Positions 1 to 7,607 of a stretch of DNA of 64,000 bases are shown piece by piece (the stretch's first letter is position 1; the number at the start of each line of letters is the position of its first letter). A program made the translations under genes and the position numbers. A model generated the notes under the pieces. The model made no database searches and was not told the origin of the DNA. It saw only the letters and a program-made list of their open reading frames with translations. The DNA is from CAIVAT01 sp038212325 (lineage in GTDB: Bacteria > Bacteroidota > Bacteroidia > Bacteroidales > FEN-979). Location of the stretch: positions 1 to 64,000 of the forward strand of contig JBBQUQ010000002.1 in the NCBI GenBank assembly GCA_038212325.1. Direction: 5' to 3'.

Positions 1-313
1 CGGAGCGACCTTCGCGAAATGGCTGTGGTTGCCGGTCAGCTTGGTATTTCCCAAAAAGACATCCTCCCGTTTGTCGATTCCATTGACAAACTCAATGGTG
101 CTCTTGGCGCGGAAATACAAGGAGGCGCCAGCACTGTTGCAACCCAGATGGGAACCCTACGAAATATCCTGACCGACATGAAAACGTCAGCGGTTTCCGA
201 CGATATGCTCCGCTTGGCAGATTGCAAAGCCCCTTTCTTCAAACATTGTTTACCAGGATATTCGCAAAAGCATTGATACGGTTGATGCCATTGAGAAGTC
301 CGTCACAAGATAA
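1..313 (+). pseudogene. Phage tail tape-measure protein, C-terminal fragment, frameshifted
   Basis: The reading frame enters from the left edge. It reads like the conserved core of TP901-type tail tape-measure proteins: a segment LREMAVVAGQLGI, then ILPFVDSIDKLNGALG, then a Gly-rich stretch and VATQMGTLRNILTDMK. That frame stops at 276. From about 221 the next frame continues sensibly (IAKPLSSNIVYQDI and on to EKSVTR) and stops at 311-313, so one extra base near 221 probably breaks the gene. Tape-measure proteins normally exceed 600 residues and carry a C-terminal membrane region, which is absent here. It is best read as the decayed edge of a prophage. Family assignment is by recognition of the core only. 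Confidence 0.6.
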
Positions 314-382
314 CCTGTCCTTTATTTTGCGTCTCAATGGCAATAAGTTTGCCTGGTAATTACACCATATAATGAAAGCTTT

Positions 383-967
383 ATGTATGTCGTAAAATAT
401 CCTTACCTATTATCATTTGCCGGTAATCCAATGAGGTACCTGATTTCGATTACTGCGGGCGGCGTTGGTGAGACAGGTGATAAGTCCGTTATTGAAATAT
501 CCTTTTCCGACATTGATTCCACCCCGGATCACTCCATTGATGTTACCTTCCTTGGTGGGACCAGGACTTTTACCCTGAAAAGCACACCCTCCTCTGAAAA
601 CCATCTGCCAATCGCAGACGATTCTTGGGAACCAGTATCCTGGTGCGAAACAATTTACTGCTACCTGATCCGCGATGACAAAATCCACGATTCTTATGAT
701 ATAGCAATCGATGGATCTAAAATTGTTTTGACGGCAAAGATTGCTTCACCGGATTATGACTGGATTTCAGAAAACAATACCATCGTTGGCATCACGATTC
801 AAACCACGATGAATGGCATGTCAGGGGTACCGGGCAGCGTTGAAGGAGTCCGCATGAGTTTGTTTAAAGATGGGAATATCTTGTTGGGGCAGGATTACAA
901 GCCGGTCGATCCTTCAGGAAATGTCAGATTTGATATTCAGGAATATATCTTCTCCAGGCTCCTGTAG
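383..967 (+). pseudogene. Phage virion/tail-associated protein, N-terminal part (194 aa before in-frame TAG)
   Basis: A 194-residue frame with no signal peptide. Its beta-rich sequence (VIEISFSDID, FLGGTRTFTLK, VRFDIQEYIFSRLL) resembles the uncharacterised virion proteins encoded downstream of the tape measure in Bacteroidota prophages. The frame ends with TAG at 965-967, but the same frame resumes at once and stays open for another 850 bases. The phage gene therefore probably once read through this point, and the TAG looks like a nonsense mutation. Position after the tape-measure fragment supports a tail function. No enzymatic motif is visible. Confidence 0.5.
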
Positions 968-1825
968 GCCGCACCTCCCAGGTTCAATCTTGTGCTGACA
1001 AACCTCTTTCTGATTTTCACCGATTATCTATTGAAATACCAGTTAAGCTTTTGTGACCGTATTGCCGGAGTATATCAGGCCAGGACGTATGGTGCCCCCA
1101 ACTATAATTTCTGTTATGCAATGGCCGGGGGCCTGAACCGTGAGGATCTGGTGGCGAATAACCGGGATTTCATGCTCAGCGCAGATATTTTTGAAGTCGA
1201 CGGCACACGACTTTTAAAATGCCTGCTCACCTCCAAAAAAACAGCCATGTTCAAGGACCTGGAATATAATTACAGCCTCGCCTTTGAGTATGAAAGCGCT
1301 TTATTCAAATGCTTACAGCTAACGCCGCTTTTAATGATAACTTACGCTGAAGTGCTTGCCAAAATAATTGCAACGCTTTCTGGCCGGCCAGCGGGTACTG
1401 AAATTCATCCCGAAGATCATGAAGATACCGAAATCATGATCCTGGATTATATTGAGCAGTTGAAAACTGCGGTGCAAGGAGCCCCGATCAGCAATCTACT
1501 GCTGACCGGCTCTCCCGGTTCAAACCTTACTGCAACGGGAGTAAAAATTATTCTTACGGCCAGTGCCAATTTCGTCTTTGGCGACATCGGCTACATTAAA
1601 AGTGACGGAACGATCGGGCTACCAAAAGCAGATGCTATCGCTACTGCAAGCGCCTTGTTCATGTGCGCCGATGCCACTATTAACATCGCTACTTCCGAAA
1701 ATTGGCTGGTCTTAGGGATTGCCAGGAATGATGCCTGGAACTGGACGGTAGGGCAAACGATATTCCTTTCAACAGTTTTTGGAGCAGGTTGCTATTCGTT
1801 CGCTGCCGACAAGAGGTTTCCTTGA
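968..1825 (+). pseudogene. Continuation of phage tail/virion gene, ending in tail-fibre-like sequence, truncated
   Basis: Open in the same frame as the preceding fragment. The first part (YQARTYGAPNYNF, FMLSADIFEVDG) looks like the rest of the virion protein. From about residue 140 (HPEDHEDTEIMILDYIEQLK, then TASANFVFGDIGYIKSDGTI and ARNDAWNWTVGQTIFLST) it looks like a Bacteroidota phage tail-fibre or tail-attached protein. The change of character near 1320 suggests a fusion of two genes by deletion or frameshift. The C-terminal end (from about 1770) is unlike tail proteins and overlaps antisense integrase sequence, so it is probably a deletion junction. A GTG at 992 could start a shorter product, but I see no reason to think it is expressed. 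Confidence 0.45.
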
Positions 1826-2111
1826 TTGAAAGAATGTAATCCATTGCAAGAGAAATTGATGTGTATTTTTTCTCCTCCTTGGCAAAAGGATTAAACCCAC
1901 CACGAAGTTTTTTATTTAGTCGTTGGGTGATGGTATGCGCAGCGTTACGGCGCCCTGAAGCAGTAAGAATTTTTTGGGGTATCCATTCACGGAAACGTTC
2001 AAGTTTTCCGGTATCTGGAGAAAGAAAGTAGTAATAAACATACCAGCGCGGGGAAAGGAGGCCGCCGGTAAAAAAGCAATTGAAATGTCCTTGAATTCCC
2101 TTTTGGCTCAA
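1779..2111 (-). pseudogene. Tyrosine recombinase (integrase), N-terminal remnant
   Basis: On the minus strand the frame reads RWYVYYYFLSPDTGKLERFR, then a basic helix and LNKKLRGGFNPF, then a segment ISLAMDYILSIKETSCRQRT. This is the N-terminal arm-binding plus start of the core-binding (SAM-like) domain of Bacteroidota phage/transposon integrases, where 'WYVYF' and 'GWNPF' are typical. Everything after about residue 105 is lost, including the catalytic R-H-R-Y domain. The remnant faces the phage tail fragment and the two meet at about 1770-1800. The real start is unclear: only a TTG at 2109-2111 opens the frame. It lies beside an initiator tRNA, the usual place for such an integrase. Confidence 0.6.
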
Positions 2112-2130
2112 AGGCTCAATTGAGCCAAAA
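2101..2130. repeat. Imperfectly nested palindrome beside the tRNA (possible attachment-site remnant)
   Basis: TTTTGGCTCA (2101-2110) is repeated inverted as TGAGCCAAAA (2121-2130). Between them lies a second perfect palindrome, GGCTCAATTGAGCC (2113-2126). It separates the integrase remnant from the tRNA terminator hairpin, so it may be the recombinase-binding region of the old attachment site. This is inference from position. Confidence 0.3.
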
Positions 2131-2169
2131 AATATGTCGTAACTCGTTGGTTGACAACTTGTTACGACA
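2131..2169 (-). terminator. Intrinsic terminator of the initiator tRNA
   Basis: TGTCGTAAC (2135-2143) pairs perfectly with GTTACGACA (2161-2169). Inside it a second stem GTTG/CAAC closes a 5-base loop. Read on the minus strand, the hairpin follows the tRNA 3' end by 6 bases and is followed by TATTTTTT, as expected for rho-independent termination. Confidence 0.7.
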
Positions 2170-2175
2170 CTTTTG

Positions 2176-2247
<72 letters not shown>

Positions 2248-2260
2248 CTATATTTTTGCG

Positions 2261-2268
2261 TACCTTTG
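2261..2268 (+). promoter_or_regulatory. Bacteroidota -7 element (TACCTTTG) upstream of era
   Basis: TACCTTTG matches the TAnnTTTG -7 consensus of Bacteroidota housekeeping sigma. It lies 65 bases before the era ATG and just outside the tRNA. No clear TTTG -33 box at the usual spacing, because that region is inside the tRNA gene. Confidence 0.4.
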
Positions 2269-2285
2269 TGCTTTCTTTCGCGGTG

Positions 2286-2293
2286 CAAAGATA
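2286..2293 (-). promoter_or_regulatory. -7 element (TATCTTTG) of the initiator tRNA gene
   Basis: Minus-strand TATCTTTG fits TAnnTTTG and lies 39 bases upstream of the tRNA 5' end. It overlaps the presumed era leader, so the two transcripts would diverge from overlapping sites. Confidence 0.45.
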
Positions 2294-2332
2294 GGGTTTG
2301 TTTCCGTGTTATACAACATTCATAAAAAAAAT

Positions 2333-3214
2333 ATGTCGCACAAAGCAGGATTCGTCTCAATCATTGGTTATCCGAATGTTGGGAAATCCACACTCATGAA
2401 TGCCCTGCTGGGGGAAAGGCTTTCGATCATCACACCGAAAGCGCAGACTACCCGCCACCGCATCATGGGGATTTTCAGCGGGGATGATTACCAGGTTGTT
2501 TATTCTGACACCCCCGGCGTGATCAATCCGCATTATAAACTGCACCGGGCCATGATGTCGGCCGTTTTCTCCGCACTGGATGATGCCGACGTGATCCTTC
2601 TTGTTACCGAGCCAGGCAATGAATTCAAGCAGGAAGATGTTTTACGGAAGCTAAAGGAGACCACCTCGCCGGTTATCGTTGTCATCAATAAAATCGACCT
2701 GGGGAACATGGAGGTGCTGGAGGCAGAGGTCGCGAAATGGATGAAACTCATGGAAAAGGCAACGGTATTGCCTGTTTCGGCATTGCACAACCTCAACCTC
2801 GACCAGGTTTTCAAGGCCATCCTTCACCACCTGCCCGAATCGCCGGCATTTTATCCCAAGGATGAGCTGACCGACCGCAGCCAGCGTTTCTTTGTGTCTG
2901 AAATTATCAGGGAGAAAATCCTGCTGAACTTTTCGCAGGAGGTGCCCTACTCAACCGAAGTGGCCGTTGAATCGTTCATAGAGGAAGAACACCTTACCCG
3001 GATAACTGCCACAATTTTTGTTGCCAGGGAAACCCAGAAAGGCATCTTACTTGGCCACCAGGGATCTGCGATCAAGAAATTGGGCACCGATGCCCGCAGA
3101 GACATTGAGGCCTTCCTCGACAAGCACATTTTTCTCGAATTGCGGGTGAAGGTCGCCAAAGACTGGCGCGAAGATGACCGGGCGCTCAAGAGGTTTGGGT
3201 ACTCGGTTGATTAA
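2333..3214 (+). CDS. era: GTPase Era (16S rRNA maturation / 30S assembly)
   Basis: A 293-residue protein of normal Era length. It has G1 GYPNVGKST near residue 12, the switch I region with TTRHRIMG, G3 DTPG near 62, G4 NKID near 124, and a C-terminal KH domain containing GHQGSAIKKLG. Era binds the 3' end of 16S rRNA and couples ribosome assembly to growth; it acts in the cytoplasm at the membrane. The frame is open further upstream, but that part is the antisense of the initiator tRNA, so the ATG at 2333 (MSHKAGF) is the start. It is followed in the same direction by the related GTPase der after a 68-base spacer. Confidence 0.96.
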   Translation: MSHKAGFVSIIGYPNVGKSTLMNALLGERLSIITPKAQTTRHRIMGIFSGDDYQVVYSDTPGVINPHYKLHRAMMSAVFSALDDADVILLVTEPGNEFKQEDVLRKLKETTSPVIVVINKIDLGNMEVLEAEVAKWMKLMEKATVLPVSALHNLNLDQVFKAILHHLPESPAFYPKDELTDRSQRFFVSEIIREKILLNFSQEVPYSTEVAVESFIEEEHLTRITATIFVARETQKGILLGHQGSAIKKLGTDARRDIEAFLDKHIFLELRVKVAKDWREDDRALKRFGYSVD

Positions 3215-3220
3215 TAAGTG

Positions 3221-3247
3221 AATGCAGGCAATGCAGGCAATGCAGAC
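3221..3247. repeat. 9-bp tandem repeat, three copies
   Basis: AATGCAGGC twice, then AATGCAGAC, in the era-der spacer. Short direct repeat of the kind scattered through non-coding parts of this genome. Confidence 0.7.
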
Positions 3248-3282
3248 AATATAGCAAATTTTCATATGTTCAAATTTATTTC

Positions 3283-4602
3283 ATGACAAACATCATCGCA
3301 ATCGTTGGCCGTCCGAATGTTGGAAAATCCACATTATTTAACCGTTTGTGCGGAGGTCGGGATGCCATCGTTGATCCTACCAGCGGAGTCACACGCGACC
3401 GCCATTACGGTCATGGCGACTGGAACGGAAAGTTTTATTCTGTGATCGACACCGGCGGTTATGTGCACCAATCGGACGATGTGTTTGAAGATGAGATCAA
3501 AAAACAGGTGAAACTGGCCATCGATGAATCGGATGTGATCCTTTTCATGGTGGATGCAAAAGAGGGGTTGACCGCCATGGATGAGGATGTTGCCAAAATG
3601 TTGCGCAGGTCGAAGAAACGCGTTCTGCTCGTTGTCAACAAGGTCGACAGCTATAAAATGATCGACGACATTCACGAATTTCACAGGCTCGGCCTGGGTG
3701 AAATATATTCGATCGCTTCCACGAGTGGGAGCGGAACAGGCGATTTAATGGATGAGGTAGTAAAGGGGTTCGAAGAGGTTGAAACAAACGTCGATAACCA
3801 GACGCCCCTCGACGATTTGCCAAAAATTGCCATCGTCGGCCGTCCAAACGCCGGTAAGTCATCGCTGGTCAATATGCTGCTCGGCAACGAGCGGAACATT
3901 GTCACACCGATACCCGGAACAACCAGGGATTCAATTCACACCCATTACCAGTACTTCGGGCTTGATTTTAACCTCATCGACACGGCCGGAATCAGGAAAA
4001 AAGCCAAGGTAACCGAAAACATAGAGTTCTACTCGGTGATGCGGGCCATCCGCTCCATCGAAAGCAGCGATGTGTGCATTCTGATGGTCGATGCCGAACG
4101 GGGATTTGAAGCACAGGACCTGAATATCTTCTCGCTCATCGAAAAAAATCACAAGGGGGTAGTCATCCTGGTGAACAAATGGGACCTGGTCGAAAAGGAG
4201 ACGAATACCCATAAATATTTCGAAGAGGCGATTCTTGATCAGGTAAAACCATTCAGCGATGTCCCTGTTATTTTTACCTCTGTGGTAACCAAGCAGCGGA
4301 TCTTTAAAGCGGTGGAAACAGCCATTGAAGTGTACAAGAACCGGTCGAAAAAAATAGGGACCTCCGCATTAAATGATTTTATCCTTCCAATTATCCAGGA
4401 CATGCCGCCCCCTGTTACAAAAGGGAAATATGTCCGCATTAAATATGCAATGCAGCTGCCTACTGTCTTCCCTTCATTTGCGTTTTTTTGCAATCATCCT
4501 CAATACTTAAAAGAGCCGTATAAGCGTTTTATTGAAAATAAGCTCAGGGAAAAATTTAATTTCCACGGGGTTCCGATGGAGATTTATTTCCGGCAAAAGT
4601 AA
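3283..4602 (+). CDS. der: Tandem GTPase Der (EngA), 50S assembly
   Basis: At 439 residues it has the diagnostic pair of Era-like G domains. The first has GRPNVGKST at residues 9-17, DTGG and NKVD; the second, starting near residue 180, has GRPNAGKSS, DTAG and NKWD. A C-terminal KH-like domain of about 90 residues follows. Der is needed for maturation of the 50S subunit. The ATG at 3283 gives the standard N-terminus MTNIIAIVGRPNVG. It is the first gene of a close-packed run with the S4 protein (5 bases on) and the TonB protein. Confidence 0.96.
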   Translation: MTNIIAIVGRPNVGKSTLFNRLCGGRDAIVDPTSGVTRDRHYGHGDWNGKFYSVIDTGGYVHQSDDVFEDEIKKQVKLAIDESDVILFMVDAKEGLTAMDEDVAKMLRRSKKRVLLVVNKVDSYKMIDDIHEFHRLGLGEIYSIASTSGSGTGDLMDEVVKGFEEVETNVDNQTPLDDLPKIAIVGRPNAGKSSLVNMLLGNERNIVTPIPGTTRDSIHTHYQYFGLDFNLIDTAGIRKKAKVTENIEFYSVMRAIRSIESSDVCILMVDAERGFEAQDLNIFSLIEKNHKGVVILVNKWDLVEKETNTHKYFEEAILDQVKPFSDVPVIFTSVVTKQRIFKAVETAIEVYKNRSKKIGTSALNDFILPIIQDMPPPVTKGKYVRIKYAMQLPTVFPSFAFFCNHPQYLKEPYKRFIENKLREKFNFHGVPMEIYFRQK

Positions 4603-4606
4603 TCTG

Positions 4607-4993
4607 ATGGAAGGCGGCATCCGCATCGATAAATGGCTCTGGGCGGTCAGGGTTTTCAAAACCCGCAGCCTGGCTTCAGAGGCATGCCGGTCAGGAAAAG
4701 TGAAAATCCTCGACCAGGCGGTAAAGCCATCGCGCGAGATAAAAATTGGCGAGGTGATCACGGTGTCGCTACCCCCGATCACAAAAACTGTCAAAGTTGC
4801 CGCAGCGATCGCGAATCGTGTTTCTGCGAAGCTGGTGGCGGGCTTTATGGAAGATCTTACGCCGGATGCGGAATACATGAAGCTGAAACGACCGGACGAG
4901 ATGAACTTTGAGTTTCGTGAACGGGGAGTGGGCCGCCCTACGAAGCGGGAGCGGAGGGAGATCGAGTTTCTAAAGCTTTACCTCGACGAATGA
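4607..4993 (+). CDS. S4-domain RNA-binding protein (Hsp15/RqcH-partner type)
   Basis: 128 residues starting at the ATG 5 bases after the der stop. Residues 3-60 form an S4 fold: RIDKWLWAVRVFKTRSLA, then SGKVKI and a beta strand around VITVS. This is the arrangement of heat-shock protein 15 (HslR), which binds free 50S subunits carrying a nascent chain. The tail is basic (GRPTKRERREIE), as in HslR. The frame is open into der, but the family N-terminus fits this ATG. The stop overlaps the next start by four bases (ATGA), so the two are translationally coupled. Confidence 0.85.
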   Translation: MEGGIRIDKWLWAVRVFKTRSLASEACRSGKVKILDQAVKPSREIKIGEVITVSLPPITKTVKVAAAIANRVSAKLVAGFMEDLTPDAEYMKLKRPDEMNFEFRERGVGRPTKRERREIEFLKLYLDE

Positions 4994-5778
4994 TCAGCGA
5001 GCGTATACCCCGACTGGCTGACCTGGCCTTTGAAGGAAGAAACAAGGCCTACGGAGCGTATTATCTGAGAAAGCGGTATCCCCGTTATTTGCTGATCTCA
5101 TTCGTATCGGGAGTGTTTGTCGTCTCGCTTGCTGCAATCCTGTCGTGGTTTTATTACTATTTTGAACCCGCACCATTGATCGAAGGGGAGATGATGTATG
5201 ACGTGGAGTATTACAACATGAGCGCACTGCCTGATGATGAGCCCAACAAACTTGCACAATCATTTGCCAAGCCGGTGCAGGAGATGGAACAGGTGCCGGT
5301 TGTGACTGATTCCACAGTGCCTGATCGTCAGAAACCGGTTGAGGTGCCTCCTGATGAGAGACCGGTTGAAAAGACAGAGAATATCGATTCGGCAGCCACC
5401 TCAGGGGGCTCGGGCAAGGGCACGGGCATTGGTGATGATACAGGAATTGCCTCCTCCATTGATGTTTACCCACGCTACCCCGGCGGGGATGAATCGAGGT
5501 TGTATTACCTGCGGAGGCAGGTAAAGTATCCTGAAGCTGCCTTAAAAGCCCTGGTGCAGGGTGTGGTGATGGTGGTTTTTGTCGTCGAAGTCGATGGGTC
5601 GGTCACCAATGTCGATCTGGCCAGGAGGATAGGCGGCGGATGCGATGAAGAGGCGATCAGGGTTGCAAAAGGAATGCCAAGATGGGAACCCGGCAAGCGC
5701 AACGGTAAGGCGGTGAGGGTCATGGTGCGCATGCCCATCGTTTTCAGGATTCCTGGTAAAGGGAACATTGTGAAATAA
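4990..5778 (+). CDS. TonB-family energy-transducing protein
   Basis: 262 residues with the TonB plan. A short cytoplasmic segment ends at RKRYPRYL, then a single membrane helix (about residues 34-55) and a periplasmic linker rich in Pro, Glu and Val with a Gly-Ser stretch near residue 140. The C-terminal TonB domain follows (YPRYPGGDESRLYYLRRQVK, then YPEAALKALVQGVVMVVFVV and RWEPGKRNGKAV). It would couple the proton motive force to TonB-dependent receptors such as those at 40-42 kb and 52-55 kb. No exbB/exbD are nearby. It overlaps the S4 gene by 4 bases, and its stop codon lies inside the terminator hairpin. Confidence 0.88.
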   Translation: MISERIPRLADLAFEGRNKAYGAYYLRKRYPRYLLISFVSGVFVVSLAAILSWFYYYFEPAPLIEGEMMYDVEYYNMSALPDDEPNKLAQSFAKPVQEMEQVPVVTDSTVPDRQKPVEVPPDERPVEKTENIDSAATSGGSGKGTGIGDDTGIASSIDVYPRYPGGDESRLYYLRRQVKYPEAALKALVQGVVMVVFVVEVDGSVTNVDLARRIGGGCDEEAIRVAKGMPRWEPGKRNGKAVRVMVRMPIVFRIPGKGNIVK

Positions 5779-5818
5779 AAAAAAGGGCATTAAGCCCTTT
5801 TTTTTATTTCACAATGTT
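5764..5818. terminator. Bidirectional terminator, perfect 25-bp inverted repeat
   Basis: Arms 5764-5788 and 5794-5818 are perfectly complementary around the loop ATTAA. The GC core is GGGC/GCCC flanked by eight A and eight T, so it can terminate both the tonB-like gene (plus) and the Cys-rich gene (minus). The left arm contains the last four codons and stop of the tonB-like gene. Confidence 0.9.
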
Positions 5819-5835
5819 ATGAAAAAAAACGTTGA

Positions 5836-6084
5836 CTACTTCTTTTCAGGAGTAGTGGCTGGTGTGGTAGTGGTTTTCTTTGCATCTTTTGAGCAACAGC
5901 TTGACCCTTTTTTTGCATCGCTGCATGAAGATTTGGTCTTCTGGTCGCATCCTGCTTTTTCGTCTTTCGAACACTCTTTCTTATCGGCTGGTTTTGCGGT
6001 TTTTTCCTGGGTTTGCGGAGTCTGAGCAAATGTTAAACCTGCGAACAGAACAACAGCGGAGAATAATAAAACAACTTTTTTCAT
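5836..6084 (-). CDS. Small secreted Cys/Lys-rich protein
   Basis: 82 residues from the ATG giving MKKVVLLFSAVVLFAGL. This is a clear Sec signal peptide ending at TFAQ. The mature part is Lys/Thr-rich with seven Cys arranged as KKECSKDEKAGCDQK, SSCSD and GSSCCSKD. A CC pair suggests thiol/metal binding, but no named family is recognised. It is similar in design to the protein at 21118-21519 of this window (Sec signal, Gln/Thr/Asp linker, clustered Cys). The frame is open 15 codons further upstream, but that would bury the signal peptide. Confidence 0.75.
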   Translation of the reverse strand: MKKVVLLFSAVVLFAGLTFAQTPQTQEKTAKPADKKECSKDEKAGCDQKTKSSCSDAKKGSSCCSKDAKKTTTTPATTPEKK

Positions 6085-6203
6085 GGTATCTGGGTTTAGT
6101 TGGTTACAAACATATTTAGAACGATACAAAATTACATATATTTTTTAGTATGGCAATGATATTTTGTTAAAAAATTGTTAATTAATCCGGATGACACCTA
6201 CCG

Positions 6204-6656
6204 CTACTCCCTGCTGCGCGAATCAATGATAATAGTCACCGGTCCGTCATTTATGTGGCTTACCTGCATCATTGCCCCGAAAATTCCTGTCTGCACTGTT
6301 TTTCCAAGCAATTGCTGAAGGTGAACAATAAACCTGTTGTATAATGGAATTGCTGATTCCGGTTTGGCCGCGCGGATGTACGACGGACGGTTTCCTTTTC
6401 TTGTGCTGGCATGCAGCGTGAACTGGCTCACAAGTAAAATATCTCCCCCGGCATCGAGGATGGAATGGTTCATGATCCCAAGGCCATCGCTGAAAATCCT
6501 TAAATTGATTATTTTGGAGCACAGCCACTCAATGTCTGCTTCGTTATCACTCGCTTCAATCCCAAGAAGGATAAGCAGGCCCAGGCCGATCTGGCCGGAT
6601 ATTTCATTGCCGATGGCAACGGATGCCTGTGAAACGCGTTGAATGACGACTCTCAT
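6204..6656 (-). CDS. dtd: D-aminoacyl-tRNA deacylase
   Basis: 150 residues, the family length. It hydrolyses D-amino acids (and glycine from tRNA-Ala) off mischarged tRNA. Both signatures are present: SQFTLHAST (residues ~78-86) and the cis-Pro motif GPVT near residue 139 within INDGPVTIII. The N-terminus MRVVIQRVSQASVAI is typical. The ATG at 6656 is chosen over an upstream TTG. It stands alone, divergent from pdxJ. Confidence 0.95.
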   Translation of the reverse strand: MRVVIQRVSQASVAIGNEISGQIGLGLLILLGIEASDNEADIEWLCSKIINLRIFSDGLGIMNHSILDAGGDILLVSQFTLHASTRKGNRPSYIRAAKPESAIPLYNRFIVHLQQLLGKTVQTGIFGAMMQVSHINDGPVTIIIDSRSRE

Positions 6657-6752
6657 CAATTGTTGTCTAAATCACACCTTATAAATAGTAAATAATCTTC
6701 AAATGTATAGAAAAGCTCCCTATTATCGTATTTTGCATTCTCGCTTTTATCG

Positions 6753-6760
6753 TAGCTTTG
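6753..6760 (+). promoter_or_regulatory. -7 element (TAGCTTTG) of pdxJ
   Basis: TAGCTTTG fits TAnnTTTG. A TTTG at 6732-6735 lies 17 bases upstream, slightly short of the usual 19-21. The pdxJ ATG follows 17 bases downstream, giving a very short leader. Confidence 0.5.
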
Positions 6761-6777
6761 CACCAAACCACTCCGAA

Positions 6778-7494
6778 ATGACCAGTCTCAGTGTAAATAT
6801 CAACAAGATCGCCACGTTGCGGAATGCACGCGGCGGCAACCTTCCGAATGTGGTAAAAGCCGCCCTTGATTGTGAAAGGTTCGGGGCGCAGGGCATAACC
6901 GTGCATCCCCGGCCGGATGAGCGGCACATCAGGTATAAGGATGTTGCCGACCTGAAACCCATGTTAACCACCGAGTTTAATATTGAGGGCTATCCTTCCC
7001 GGTCGTTCATTGACCTTGTTGCCGAGATACGGCCTGCGCAGGTCACACTGGTGCCGGATCCACCGGGGGTGCTGACTTCAAATGCTGGCTGGGATACGAT
7101 TCAGCATGCATCATTCCTGAAGGAGGTCATAGATGAGTTTCACCTCCATGGGATACGGACCTCCGTTTTTATTGAAACCGACCCGTTAATGATCCGGAAT
7201 GCAGCAAAGACAGGAACCGACCGCATTGAACTTTATACAGAGTCCTATGCAAAATATTTTGCTTCAGGCAGGGAAGATGCTGTAAGGCCCTTCATAAGTG
7301 CGGCATCGGTTGCCATCGAATCGGGACTGGGCGTAAATGCAGGCCATGACCTGAACCTGGAGAACCTTAGATATTTTGCACACCAGTTGCCGGGGTTGAT
7401 GGAAGTGTCGATCGGACATGCCCTCATATGCGATGCACTTTATTACGGACTGGAAAATACCATTCAGCTTTATTTAAGGCAGCTGCAAAAATAA
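6778..7494 (+). CDS. pdxJ: Pyridoxine 5'-phosphate synthase
   Basis: 238 residues, the normal size for this TIM barrel. It condenses 1-deoxyxylulose 5-phosphate with 3-amino-2-oxopropyl phosphate in vitamin B6 synthesis. Visible family features are LSVNINKIATLRNARGG at the N-terminus, ITVHPRPDERHI (catalytic His), EGYPS, VTLVPDPPGVLTSNAGWD, RIELYTE and the phosphate loop ending VSIGHALICDAL. The ATG at 6778 gives this conserved N-terminus; the frame is open upstream only through the promoter. No other B6 gene is adjacent. Confidence 0.95.
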   Translation: MTSLSVNINKIATLRNARGGNLPNVVKAALDCERFGAQGITVHPRPDERHIRYKDVADLKPMLTTEFNIEGYPSRSFIDLVAEIRPAQVTLVPDPPGVLTSNAGWDTIQHASFLKEVIDEFHLHGIRTSVFIETDPLMIRNAAKTGTDRIELYTESYAKYFASGREDAVRPFISAASVAIESGLGVNAGHDLNLENLRYFAHQLPGLMEVSIGHALICDALYYGLENTIQLYLRQLQK

Positions 7495-7607
7495 CCAGAT
7501 ACGAAGTTGGAATTGGGTCGATGGCAAGAGCCGGTGAACTCGTAATTCTTGTTCATTCGTAAATAAAATGTAATATTTTATCCCGTTTAATGTATAATAT
7601 ACCCAGT

